This document shows, piece after piece, positions 7,171 through 14,282 of a stretch of DNA of 33,653 nucleotides (position 1 is its first letter; each line of letters opens with the position of its first letter). Position numbers and translations under genes: made by a program. Source of the stretch: Halorubrum tebenquichense DSM 14210 (lineage in GTDB: Archaea > Halobacteriota > Halobacteria > Halobacteriales > Haloferacaceae). Location of the stretch: the NCBI RefSeq assembly GCF_000337415.1, contig NZ_AOJD01000072.1:6436-40088 (forward strand), read 5' to 3'. Under the pieces are notes generated by a model. That model searched no databases and was not told the DNA's origin. It saw nothing but the letters and a program-made list of their open reading frames with translations.

Positions 7171-7569
7171 ATGGAATCCAACAGCGCCCCCGGCGGCGAC
7201 GGCGCTTCCGGCGGCCCGGACGCGGGCGGGTCGGCGGTCCGGTCTCGGCCGACCGCCCTGCCGGACGAGGAGGCGCTCGACGCCTTCGTCGAGGACGCGG
7301 GAGTCGCCCTCCTGATGTTCCACACCGAGGGGTGCGGGATCTGCGCGAGCATGGAGCCGGTGGTCGGCAACGTCGCTCGCGGCGTCGCGGCGGACGTGTC
7401 GGTCGGGCTGGTGAACCCCCGCGACGACCCGCCGCTCGTCGAGCGGTTCGACGTGCGGAGCGTTCCGCTGTTCGTGCTCTTCGTCGACGGCGACCCGGTC
7501 GCGCGGCGCGCGGATGGGTTCGTCCCGGGCGAGGACCTCGCGGCGTGGGTCGACGAGCACGCGGCGTAG
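7171..7569 (+). CDS. Thioredoxin-family protein
   Basis: A 132-residue protein. A Gly/Ser/Pro-rich N-terminal tail of about 28 residues precedes a thioredoxin fold: LLMFHTEGCGICASM holds the redox pair Cys55 and Cys58 (CGIC), VGLVNPRDDPPLVERFDVRSVPLFVLFVDG holds the cis-proline strand, and the end has GFVPGEDLAAWVDEH. The CGIC in place of CGPC and the tail distinguish it from a housekeeping thioredoxin. It is probably a cytoplasmic dithiol oxidoreductase. It stands alone behind its own TATA-like box. Confidence 0.88.
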   Translation: MESNSAPGGDGASGGPDAGGSAVRSRPTALPDEEALDAFVEDAGVALLMFHTEGCGICASMEPVVGNVARGVAADVSVGLVNPRDDPPLVERFDVRSVPLFVLFVDGDPVARRADGFVPGEDLAAWVDEHAA

Positions 7570-7683
7570 GTCGGGGTCGGTCGCGCGCTCCGGCGCAAGG
7601 GTCGGTCGTCACGTCCGCTCGAAACCGCTCGGTACGAGGCACTCCCACGGCACCGGTTCGATCCGCTCCGCGGGCTTCGGTTT

Positions 7684-7740
7684 GAACGAACAAAGTACTG
7701 TGAGTTTGTTTCTATTCGTTGGGAATTTAAGAGGTTTTTG
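7684..7740 (+). promoter_or_regulatory. AT-rich island with TATA-like box before a tiny membrane protein gene
   Basis: This stretch is far richer in A and T than anything nearby. It carries AACGAA (7684-7689) and TTCGTT (7715-7720) as inverted arms, then AATTTAAG (7724-7731), which can act as a TATA box with a start of transcription near 7755. The run of five T at about 7735-7739 could also end transcripts from the thioredoxin-like gene. Confidence 0.45.
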
Positions 7741-7777
7741 AGTGATATCGCGCGGATCTTCCGCTTGGAGGCAAACC

Positions 7778-7939
7778 ATGTCGGTCTCAACCGTCGAGCG
7801 CGAGGTCTTCGGCGATCCGCTGGCACCGATCGACCGCTTCGTGTGCGGTCTGATCGTCGCAGTCGGGGCGATCGGACACGCCGCGTTGGCGGCCGCGATC
7901 GTGACGTTCCTCTACGCGGTCGTCTCGGTCGGCCTGTGA
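7778..7939 (+). CDS. Tiny single-helix membrane protein, unknown
   Basis: A 53-residue protein: about 20 polar residues, then one hydrophobic stretch (VCGLIVAVGAIGHAALAAAI continuing to the end). The start at 7778 is preferred to an in-frame ATG at 7742. GGAGG at 7767-7771 sits seven bases before 7778, and the AT-rich promoter island would start transcription around 7755, after the earlier ATG. A clear Shine-Dalgarno sequence is uncommon in this window, where most genes look leaderless. No homologous family is recognised. Confidence 0.6.
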   Translation: MSVSTVEREVFGDPLAPIDRFVCGLIVAVGAIGHAALAAAIVTFLYAVVSVGL

Positions 7940-8030
7940 CGGCCGCGGGCGGTCGGCGAGCCGGAACAGTCCGTTTTCCCCGGTTTCTCCCGCCCGTTTC
8001 CCGTCCACGGGGTCGTTCCCCACGTCCCCT

Positions 8031-8065
8031 CCTTCGAGTCCCGTCCCGCAACCGCACGGCACCTC
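8031..8065 (-). repeat. Copy of a segment of the 29741-30180 repeat block, inverted
   Basis: Read on the minus strand this stretch gives GAGGTGCCGTGCGGTTGCGG followed by GACGGGACTCGAAGG. The plus strand at about 29877-29911 reads nearly the same, differing at only a few positions, one of them a single-base length difference. It lies in the gene-free gap before the SufU-like gene. Confidence 0.75.
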
Positions 8066-8088
8066 GCGGCACCCCACGGCCGTCCGGG

Positions 8089-8095
8089 TTTATAA
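8089..8095 (+). promoter_or_regulatory. TATA box of the SufU-like gene
   Basis: TTTATAA, preceded by GGG, would place the transcription start near 8118. That leaves a leader of about 30 bases holding GGAGG at 8141-8145, five bases before the ATG at 8150. This is one of the few genes here with both a TATA box and a ribosome binding site. Confidence 0.6.
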
Positions 8096-8149
8096 CCGAT
8101 TGCGCTCGACGGAACTCTTTTGAGCTGGAGCGGCCTACTCGGAGGCAGT

Positions 8150-8578
8150 ATGGGACTGGGCTCGGACATGTACCGGCAGCAGATCCTCGACCACTACAAG
8201 AACCCGCGCAACTACGGGGAACTCGAGGATCCGGACTTCACGCACGTCGGCGAGAACCCCTCCTGTGGCGACACGATCCGGATGGACGTTGACCTCGACG
8301 ACGCGGGAGAGACCGTCGAGGCGGTGCGGTTCACCGGCGACGGCTGCGCCATCTCGATGGCCTCCGCGAGCATGCTCTCCGAGCGGCTCCACGGGATGGG
8401 CGTCGAGGAACTCCACGAGATGGACACCGACGACGTCACCGAGATGCTCGGCGTCGACATCTCCCCGATGCGCGTGAAGTGCGCGGTGCTCGGGCGACAG
8501 GTCGCGCAGGACGGCGAGAAGATCCACCGCGGCGAGCTCGACCCCGAGGACCACGACCGCACGGCGACCGAGGAGTAG
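8150..8578 (+). CDS. SufU/IscU-like iron-sulfur cluster assembly scaffold
   Basis: A 142-residue protein of the NifU N-terminal/IscU family. It begins MYRQQILDHYKNPRNYGEL, the usual opening of SufU proteins. The cluster or zinc ligands are present: Cys39 and Asp41 in ENPSCGD, Cys66 in GDGCAIS and Cys111 in VKCAVLG. The gap from Cys66 to Cys111 is short, as in IscU, and lacks the insert of Bacillus SufU. It has a role in building or receiving Fe-S clusters, or sulfur, from a cysteine desulfurase. The start at 8150 is fixed by GGAGG five bases upstream; an in-frame TTG 30 bases earlier is not needed. No other suf gene is adjacent. Confidence 0.9.
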   Translation: MGLGSDMYRQQILDHYKNPRNYGELEDPDFTHVGENPSCGDTIRMDVDLDDAGETVEAVRFTGDGCAISMASASMLSERLHGMGVEELHEMDTDDVTEMLGVDISPMRVKCAVLGRQVAQDGEKIHRGELDPEDHDRTATEE

Positions 8579-8672
8579 TCGGTTCCCGTCTGCGAGCCGC
8601 GCCCCGCAGCGCCGAGGGCCCTCTCGCCCCGAGCCCACCGGACTTTTGCCCGCGAACCACGTTCGTTCGCGT

Positions 8673-9431
8673 ATGAGCGACGGGTTCGACAAGGAGGCCG
8701 AACGAGAGAAGCTCCGCGAGAAGCTCGCGGACGACGAACAGAAACGCGAACACACCCAGCGGATGTCGGAGCTCCTCCTGAAGGGGGCGACGATGACGAA
8801 CCGCCACTGCGACAACTGCGGCGACCCGATCTTCCGCCACGACGGCCGCGAGTTCTGCCCCTCCTGCGGGAACGAGGTCGGCGGGCCGGCCGGCGCGAAC
8901 GCGGGCGACGCTCCGGCCGCCGCCGACCCTTCGGCGGCCGACTCTCCGCCCGCCGCCGACTCTCCGCCCGCCGCGAACGCGACCCCGGAGGGCGGCGTCG
9001 ACGCCGGCACGGCCGACCCTGACCCGGGCGCGGTTCCCCCCGATGCGGGCACGGTGGCCCCCCACGCCGGAACGGCCGAGACCGACGCGTCGCCCGATTC
9101 CGGCGCGCCCGAGAACGGTCGGTCGCCGGCTTCGTCCCCGGCCGCCGCGCCGTCCGGACAGCCAGAGCCGCGGCGGGCGGAACCGCGGCGATCGTCGCCC
9201 GACGGGCGCTCCGAGCCCGCGGGCCCTCGGTCTCCATCCCCCGAGTCCACCCGGTCCGCGCCCCAGCGGTCGGCCGCCGACGCGGGGGGCGTCGACGCCG
9301 CTCGCGCGTCGCTGACGCGCACGCTGACCCGGTTCGCCCGCGCCGCCGAGGAGACCGACGACCCGCGGCGCGCTCGCGACCACCTCGAAGCGGCCCGCGA
9401 GGCGGCCGAGGCGCTGGCGGCATTAGACTGA
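8673..9431 (+). CDS. Zinc-ribbon protein of the Sjogren/scleroderma autoantigen 1 (p27) family
   Basis: A 252-residue protein in three parts. Residues 1-40 form a charged helix (FDKEAEREKLREKLADDE) ending MSELLLKGATM. Residues 44-70 hold a zinc ribbon with Cys46, Cys49, Cys62 and Cys65 (CDNCG, FCPSCG). After this comes a long Ala/Pro/Ser/Asp linker of about 140 residues, partly built from repeated ADSPPA units, and a final helix with LTRTLTRFARAAEE and HLEAAREAAEALAAL. The first two parts match the archaeal members of this autoantigen family, whose function is not known. The linker is probably disordered and likely variable between strains. The ATG at 8673 begins MSDGFDK; the frame is open for nine more codons upstream without a better start. 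Confidence 0.82.
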   Translation: MSDGFDKEAEREKLREKLADDEQKREHTQRMSELLLKGATMTNRHCDNCGDPIFRHDGREFCPSCGNEVGGPAGANAGDAPAAADPSAADSPPAADSPPAANATPEGGVDAGTADPDPGAVPPDAGTVAPHAGTAETDASPDSGAPENGRSPASSPAAAPSGQPEPRRAEPRRSSPDGRSEPAGPRSPSPESTRSAPQRSAADAGGVDAARASLTRTLTRFARAAEETDDPRRARDHLEAAREAAEALAALD

Positions 9432-9482
9432 CTCTCCTCACGAACCGCTGCCAGCGAACCCGAGAGCGAGGCCGCAGAAACC

Positions 9483-9674
9483 TTCGTCGGTCGATACGAC
9501 GAAACTGACGTTACGACCGAAACCGCCGAAGCCCCCGCCACCCGGCAGCGAGAATCGAAGGTTCTCTGGCAGCGAGGGACGCGGTCCCTCGGGTAACCGG
9601 GCTTCGCCCGGTGACAGCCGGGGCTCCGCGCCGGCGACCTCGCGCGTGCTCCTCGCGGTCGCCGCAGGCGACCG
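9483..9674. terminator. Row of hairpins between convergent genes
   Basis: The 290-base gap between the zinc-ribbon gene and glmM, which converge, contains a series of short perfect inverted repeats: TTCGTCG/CGACGAA (9483-9503), GAGAA/TTCTC (9550-9566), GAGGGAC/GTCCCTC (9574-9590), CCGGGC/GCCCGG (9597-9611), GCCGG/CCGGC (9617-9635) and CGGTCGCC/GGCGACCG (9656-9674). GGCAGCGAG also repeats at 9544 and 9568. No T-run follows. A bidirectional terminator or RNA-stabilising region is the simplest reading; no gene is seen here. Confidence 0.5.
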
Positions 9675-9721
9675 GTCGCAGGCACGCGCCGCCGCCTCGT
9701 TCGGTTATAAGTGGACCGTCG

Positions 9722-11086
9722 TTATCGCCCGCTCTCGACGGCGACTCGCATGTCCGTCGCCAGCCGCTCGGCGCGCTCGGCGTCGGCGGACTCCGCGTAG
9801 ATCCGGATCTTCGGTTCGGTGCCGGAAGGGCGGACGAGCACCCACGCGTCGCCGTAGTCGAGGCGGTAGCCGTCGGTCGTGTTCGGTTCCGCGTCGGCGG
9901 TCTCGACGTAGGCGCGGGCGGCCGAGAGCATCTCGTCGCGCTCGTCGTCGTCCTCGTACTCGACGTTCGCCCGCACGAAGTGGTAGTCGGCGTACGGCGC
10001 GACGACCTCGCTGACGGGCGCGCCGCCCGCGGCCGCGAGCAGTTCGAGGAACCGGGCCCCGATGTACGCGCCGTCCCGCGAGAGCCGGTACGGCGGGAAG
10101 AACACGCCCCCGTTCCCCTCCCCGGCGATGGGGACGTTCGTCCCCGCCTCGTGGAGCTCCCGGGTCCGAGTGATGATGTTCGTCGCGCCGATGGGGGTTA
10201 ATTCGAGGTCGGCGTCGTTGTCGGCGCAGACGTCGACGACGCGCTGGGAGACGTTGACCGCGCTGACGACCGCGTCGCCGGGTTCGAGGCACGCGTCAGC
10301 CATCGCCGCGAAGGAGGTGTCGCCGTCGACGAACGCGCCGGTCTCGTCGACGAAGACGGCCCGGTCCGCGTCGCCGTCGTGCGCGATCCCCACGTCGGCG
10401 TCGGTGGTCGCGACGAGCCGCCGGAGGTCGGCGAGGTTCTCGGGGACCGGCTCGGAGTCGCGGCCGGGGAAGTGCCCGTCCGGCGTCGCGTTCACCGTCA
10501 GCACCTCGCAGCCGAGTTCGCGGTAGATCCGTGGGGAGGCCACCGAGGCCGCGCCGTGGCCCGGGTCGACCGCGACGGTGAGGTCGGCGTCCGCTATCGC
10601 GTCGCGGTCGACCGCCTCGATCAGCTGGTCGGCGTAGTCGTCGACGACCCCGTCGACCGGCGTCGTCGCGCCCGCTTCCCGCCAGTCGGCCCGGTCGTAC
10701 TCGTCGTCGAGGACGCGGCGCTCGATCCGCTCTAACACGTCGACCGAGAGCTCGACGCCGTCGTCGCCGACGAGCTTGATCCCGTTGAACTCCGGCGGGT
10801 TGTGCGAGGCGGTGACGAGGACCGCGGGGACCCCGGCCGACTCGCAGTAGTTGCCGACCGCCGGCGTCGGGACCACGCCGAGCCGGTCGACGTCGCAGCC
10901 CACCGCGGCGAGCCCGCTCGCGGCCGCGTTCGCGAACAGCTCGCCGGTGGTCCGCGTGTCGCGGGCGACGGCGACGCGGTCGGCGTCCCACACCGTCCCG
11001 GCCGCCTTCGCGATGTCGAGGACCAGCGCGGGCGTGAGATACCGCAGCGCGACCCCGCGGATTCCGCTCGATCCGAACAGCTCCAT
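9722..11086 (-). CDS. glmM: Phosphoglucosamine mutase (phosphohexomutase family)
   Basis: A 454-residue alpha-D-phosphohexomutase. All four domain signatures are present: the phosphoserine loop TASHNPPEFNG (Ser94), the magnesium loop DGDADR (residues 237-242), the sugar-binding loop GEGNGGVFFP, and the C-terminal phosphate-binding RPSGTEPKIRIYAE. It begins MELFGSSGIRG, the usual start of archaeal GlmM proteins. It converts glucosamine 6-phosphate to glucosamine 1-phosphate for UDP-GlcNAc synthesis, which feeds surface glycans and N-glycosylation. Phosphomannomutase or phosphoglucomutase activity is the alternative, since archaeal paralogs are hard to separate by motif. It reads alone. Confidence 0.88.
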   Translation of the reverse strand: MELFGSSGIRGVALRYLTPALVLDIAKAAGTVWDADRVAVARDTRTTGELFANAAASGLAAVGCDVDRLGVVPTPAVGNYCESAGVPAVLVTASHNPPEFNGIKLVGDDGVELSVDVLERIERRVLDDEYDRADWREAGATTPVDGVVDDYADQLIEAVDRDAIADADLTVAVDPGHGAASVASPRIYRELGCEVLTVNATPDGHFPGRDSEPVPENLADLRRLVATTDADVGIAHDGDADRAVFVDETGAFVDGDTSFAAMADACLEPGDAVVSAVNVSQRVVDVCADNDADLELTPIGATNIITRTRELHEAGTNVPIAGEGNGGVFFPPYRLSRDGAYIGARFLELLAAAGGAPVSEVVAPYADYHFVRANVEYEDDDERDEMLSAARAYVETADAEPNTTDGYRLDYGDAWVLVRPSGTEPKIRIYAESADAERAERLATDMRVAVESGR

Positions 11087-11217
11087 GCCGAGCCATCCGG
11101 CGGCCGACGGGAAAGCGGTTCCGAACCGCCCCGACCGGGGGATCCCGACGCGCTCGGCGCGCCGACCGTCCGCGCCGACGCGTGCGGTTCATGCCGCTGG
11201 CGTCCCTCGGTCCGGTT

Positions 11218-11808
11218 ATGGACCACACGCGACGCGACGCGCTCGCCGGGGGCGCGCTCGCGCTCTCCCTCGCGACGGCCGGCTGCCTCGACTTCGCGGC
11301 GGGCGAGGGCCCGCAGGGACCGGAGGGGACGCCGGCGACGCTGACCTGCGACGAGGACGGGTTCGTCCGGCTCGACCGGCCGTTCGAGGCGTCGGTCGCC
11401 GGCACTCCCGTGGAGACCGACGAGACGGAACTGGAGCTCTCCACCGAGGGGACCACGGAGACGTACGGCCAGTCGCTCCGGGTCGTGCTCCGGAACACGG
11501 GCGACTCCCCGGCCCCCACCCTCGGCGAGTCCGCCTACTCGGTCCAGCGCGAGACGGAGGCGGGGTGGCTCGACGTCCGCGGCGGGACGGGCGGCGAGGC
11601 GGTCGAACTCCCACGGAGCGAGGACCGGGTCGACGTGAGTTCGGCGTACTCGTGGGACCTCACGCTGACGGAGGCGGGGATCGCGGACGCGGTCGACGGC
11701 GTCGACCTGACGGTGTGTCCGCCGCTCGGCCCCGGGACCTACCGGTTCGTCTACTGGGGACTCGTCGGGGGCCCGCCGGTCGGCGTGGAGTTCGAACTGG
11801 TCGGATAG
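11218..11808 (+). CDS. Secreted lipoprotein with Ig-like domain
   Basis: A 196-residue protein. The N-terminus MDHTRRDALAGGALALS has a twin-arginine pair and a hydrophobic stretch ending in a lipobox-like TAGC, so it is probably exported by the Tat route and lipid-anchored at Cys22. The mature part has the pattern of a bacterial-type immunoglobulin-like fold: LRVVLRNTGDSPAPTLGE, YSVQRETEAGWLDV, SYSWDLT-like strands, and a terminal GPGTYRFVYWG. Such domains often end lipoproteins of unknown role. The start at 11218 puts the arginine pair at the very N-terminus; an in-frame start at 11182 would bury it. Confidence 0.75.
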   Translation: MDHTRRDALAGGALALSLATAGCLDFAAGEGPQGPEGTPATLTCDEDGFVRLDRPFEASVAGTPVETDETELELSTEGTTETYGQSLRVVLRNTGDSPAPTLGESAYSVQRETEAGWLDVRGGTGGEAVELPRSEDRVDVSSAYSWDLTLTEAGIADAVDGVDLTVCPPLGPGTYRFVYWGLVGGPPVGVEFELVG

Positions 11809-11838
11809 GGTCGCCCGCTCGCCGCCGTCGACTCCGGC

Positions 11839-12447
11839 TCAGAACGGCTTCCAGTCCGATGGCTGTCCGACGCGGCCGCGGACGCGGAACTCCCGCGCGT
11901 CGTCGTCGACCCGGGTCTCGACGACGGTCTCGAACGGCTCGTGGAGGGTGTGGACGACCTGCTCGTCGTGGGCGGTCGAGCCGAGGACGCCGACGAACGG
12001 CCACCCCTCGCCGGAGGTCTGGGAGGTCATCACTCTGGTGAACTGGTAGATCCGCTCGGGGTCCCAGTACATGAGCAGCTGCGACAGCGAGTAGATCCCG
12101 ACCGCGCGCTCGCGGCCGGCGGAGGACTCGACGACGTCGGTGAACTTGATCCCGATGTCGGTGAGGTTACCGGCGCTCGCGACGTACTTCGTCGTCGGCG
12201 TGTCCTCCCGCTTGTCGCCCTGCTCGTGGGTCACGCAGTCGATGACGACCACGTCGTCGCCCGGGTTTCCGGTGAGTTCCTCGTAGTCGCCGCGAACCTT
12301 CTCCGCCGTCCGCCCCGTCGAGATCACGACCGGGCCGTCGGACCACGAGGCCAACAGCCGGTTGAACAGGTCGTACTTCCCGCTCATCGGGGGACCGCTG
12401 ATGAGGACGCTGTCGGCACCGCGGACAGCGTCGGGAAGCAGAGTCAT
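11839..12447 (-). CDS. RecA/KaiC-like protein with degenerate Walker A
   Basis: A 202-residue single-domain protein of the RecA superfamily. It opens with VLISGPPMSGKYDLFNRLL, where the usual Ser/Thr after GK is Tyr25. The Walker B strand region ERAVGIYSLSQLLMYWD lacks the expected acidic residue at its end. The fold still shows KaiC-like strands (GPVVISTGRTAEKV, DDVVVIDCVTH, WPFVGVLGSTAHD). It probably does not hydrolyse ATP and may act as a binding partner. A TATA-like GTTTTACC at 12470-12477 on the minus strand gives a leaderless start at 12447. It lies 43 bases downstream of the small acidic protein gene, in the same direction, near the chemotaxis genes. Confidence 0.78.
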   Translation of the reverse strand: MTLLPDAVRGADSVLISGPPMSGKYDLFNRLLASWSDGPVVISTGRTAEKVRGDYEELTGNPGDDVVVIDCVTHEQGDKREDTPTTKYVASAGNLTDIGIKFTDVVESSAGRERAVGIYSLSQLLMYWDPERIYQFTRVMTSQTSGEGWPFVGVLGSTAHDEQVVHTLHEPFETVVETRVDDDAREFRVRGRVGQPSDWKPF

Positions 12448-12490
12448 TTGGTGAACGTGAGAGAGTGTTCGGTAAAACCCTTCCGAGGGA

Positions 12491-12883
12491 TCACTTTCGG
12501 AGCATGGAGGGGAGGTCGAGCGAGGACGGCGGCCCCTCCCGCGGCCGCTCGGTGAGTGTCAGTTCGCGTATCGCGCCGGGCAGCGCCGCGGGTACCGGCG
12601 ACTCCCGCGGGGCTCCGACGCCGTCGACGAGAGAGCTCCACACTTCCTCGTCCTCGGGGTCGTCGTCCTCCGCCTTCGCCTCCAACGCCTTCGTCCGCCC
12701 CTCGTCGTACGCCAACTCCACGATGCTCCGGTCGTAGCTCCCGGGGAACGCCTCCAGCACCCGGTCCAGTTCGTCGGGGCGGGCCTCGTCGACCCCGGCG
12801 GCGACCCCCAACGCGAAGGCGCGCTCGATGGCCTCCTCCCGCGAGAGCTCGTCCCAGTCCGTGCCGAACGTGCGGTCGTACAT
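12491..12883 (-). CDS. Small acidic protein between two KaiC-like genes, unknown
   Basis: A 130-residue, acidic, mostly helical protein: SREEAIERAFALGVAAGV, DELDRVLEAFPGSYDRSIVELAYDEGRTKALEAKAE, then an acidic stretch and a Pro-rich tail. There are no cysteines and no membrane helix. The start codon overlaps the stop of the intact KaiC-like gene as TGATG, so the two are translationally coupled. I recognise no family. A partner or regulator of the adjacent ATPase is the best contextual guess. A much longer frame through the same stop codon runs antisense to and beyond the neighbour and is not used. Confidence 0.72.
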   Translation of the reverse strand: MYDRTFGTDWDELSREEAIERAFALGVAAGVDEARPDELDRVLEAFPGSYDRSIVELAYDEGRTKALEAKAEDDDPEDEEVWSSLVDGVGAPRESPVPAALPGAIRELTLTERPREGPPSSLDLPSMLRK

Positions 12884-13578
12884 CAGTGGGTCACCGTCGC
12901 CGCCGAGCCGACCCGAAGCCCGCCGTCGGTGAACTCGACGTCCTGAATGTCGGTGTCGACGTCCGTTCCCCGCATCTTCAGCACCTGAACGCCCCGGCGC
13001 ATCCCCTCGTCCTCGAGGTAGTTGTGCATGAAGACGACGCCGTGCGCGAGGTAGTGCTCCTCCGAGTAGGCGCTCGGGTCGGTCATCTCGGATATCAACA
13101 GCGTCGTGGCGTCGGTCCGCTTCAGCGAGGAGAGCAGTTGGATCATCGTGTCCTCGTCGTCGTCCAAGAGGAACCGCAACAGCATCGTGGAGTCGAAGAC
13201 CACCCGGTCGATGTCGCGGGAGTTGATGAACCCGGTGAGGCGGTTGGTGACGCCGGATCGATCGCGGCGGTCCCCGGGCAGCCCGAAGAACCGACGGCCG
13301 TCCGAGGAGAAGGAGTCGAGGAACGTGACGCGGTCGGAGTCGAGCGCGCGGTCGAACCCGAAGTCGTAGCCGCTCATGTCCTCGCGGATCCCGGCCTTGG
13401 TCTCGTGCATGCTGATGTACAGCACGTCCTCCCCGTTTCGAGCGCCCTGCGCCGCGAACTGCGAACAGAAGGTCGTTTTGCCGCTCCCGGGCGGACCGCT
13501 CACAACGTACAGACGGTCCTCGGGGAACCCCCCGTCGACGAGATCGTCGAACCCCGGGACGCCGCTTGAGACGCGCAT
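12883..13578 (-). CDS. KaiC/RAD55-like RecA-superfamily ATPase
   Basis: A 231-residue single-domain KaiC-like ATPase. It opens MRVSSGVPGFDDLVDGGFP, the standard KaiC-domain entry. Walker A is intact as GPPGSGKTTF (Gly28, Lys34, Thr35), and a Walker B-type strand DRVVFDSTMLL follows. Other family marks are VLYISMHETKAGIREDM and TTLLISEM. Relatives are described as RecA-superfamily ATPases linked to signal transduction; ArlH (FlaH) of the archaellum motor is a cousin. It is followed by a coupled small protein and a degenerate paralog. The TATA-like CTTATCA (13601-13607, minus strand) is 26 bases upstream. It lies beside cheW, which suggests but does not prove a link to taxis. Confidence 0.85.
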   Translation of the reverse strand: MRVSSGVPGFDDLVDGGFPEDRLYVVSGPPGSGKTTFCSQFAAQGARNGEDVLYISMHETKAGIREDMSGYDFGFDRALDSDRVTFLDSFSSDGRRFFGLPGDRRDRSGVTNRLTGFINSRDIDRVVFDSTMLLRFLLDDDEDTMIQLLSSLKRTDATTLLISEMTDPSAYSEEHYLAHGVVFMHNYLEDEGMRRGVQVLKMRGTDVDTDIQDVEFTDGGLRVGSAATVTH

Positions 13579-13617
13579 ACGTACGCACCCGTTGGGCGGC
13601 TGATAAGCGTTGCCACC

Positions 13618-13639
13618 CGGTTCTCACGGGTGAGAACCG
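13618..13639. promoter_or_regulatory. Perfect 9-bp inverted repeat upstream of the KaiC-like gene
   Basis: The arms CGGTTCTCA (13618-13626) and TGAGAACCG (13631-13639) are separated by CGGG. The repeat lies just upstream of the minus-strand TATA-like box at 13601-13607, a usual place for an activator or repressor site. It is also about 130 bases past the cheW stop, so a transcript hairpin ending cheW is the other possibility; no T-run follows it. Confidence 0.6.
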
Positions 13640-13740
13640 ATAGCCGTGGTTCGGCCGGCCGACGCTCCCCGGCTCGCGCCGTCGGCACCGCGTCGCTTCG
13701 GCCCCTCCCGGCGACCGCCTCGGCGTGACTTCGACCGCCG

Positions 13741-13789
13741 CCTACGCCTTCGCAGCCTCGACGCCGCCTACGCGTCAGCGGCCTCGACG
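13741..13789. repeat. Imperfect tandem duplication over the cheW stop codon
   Basis: CCTACGC-TCGACG-type units at 13741-13763 and 13767-13789 match at 19 of 23 positions with a 26-bp period. The right-hand unit contains the cheW stop codon and the codons for its last residues. The left-hand unit is its non-coding echo just past the stop. Confidence 0.75.
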
Positions 13790-14259
13790 TCGCCGAGTTC
13801 GGCCGCCAGCTCGTCGTCGACGTCCGGGGAGACCCACACGACGAAGCGGTCGTCGGACTTGACGATGCCGCGGACGCCCTCGTCCTCGACGGTGGTGCTC
13901 TGGTCGACGTCCTCGGGCGCAACGTCGCGGACCTGGAACACCTCGTCGACCATCCAGCCGACCGTCCCGCCCTCGTCGATCTCGCTGTCGTCGAACACGA
14001 CGATGCGCTCCCGGGGGCCCTTCTCGTCGATCTCGAACAGCGTCTTCGGATCGACGATCGTGGTCGTCCGGCCCCGTAAGTCCATCACGCCCTCGACGTG
14101 GTCCGGCGAGTTCGGGATCCGCGTGAGCTCGCCGGCGTCGACGATCTCGTCGATGACGCCGATGTCCAGACAGTACGTGCCGTCGCCCAGACCGAACTCC
14201 AACACCTTGGTCGGCTCCGCGTCCCCCGTCGACTCCGCGTTCGCTTCTGTGGCTGCCAT
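13768..14259 (-). CDS. cheW: Chemotaxis coupling protein CheW
   Basis: A 163-residue single CheW domain after a short polar lead. Typical strands are visible: KVLEFGLGDGTYCLDIGVIDEIV, LTRIPNSPDHVEGVMDLRGRTTTIVD, GPRERIVVFDD and GWMVDEVFQV, with GIVKSDDRFVVWVSPD at the end. CheW links transducers (Htr receptors) to the CheA kinase. It is divergent from cheB-cheA-cheR and shares an intergenic region with an 18-bp symmetric site. ATTATTT at about 14283-14289 on the minus strand, 27 bases upstream, implies a leaderless start at 14259. Confidence 0.93.
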   Translation of the reverse strand: MAATEANAESTGDAEPTKVLEFGLGDGTYCLDIGVIDEIVDAGELTRIPNSPDHVEGVMDLRGRTTTIVDPKTLFEIDEKGPRERIVVFDDSEIDEGGTVGWMVDEVFQVRDVAPEDVDQSTTVEDEGVRGIVKSDDRFVVWVSPDVDDELAAELGDVEAADA

Positions 14260-14282
14260 ACACGTCCCTGCGGTCAACCGAC

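Noticed and set aside
8031..8065. A tRNA gene, because of the T-loop-like TTCGAGTCCC
   Set aside because: No complementary T-stem 5' half, anticodon arm or acceptor stem can be found around it. It is kept only as a repeat copy.
12491..13627. 378-codon frame that would fuse the small acidic protein to sequence antisense in phase to the KaiC-like gene
   Set aside because: The upstream part is an off-frame reading of the KaiC-like gene. The TGATG start at 12883 gives a coherent 130-residue product.
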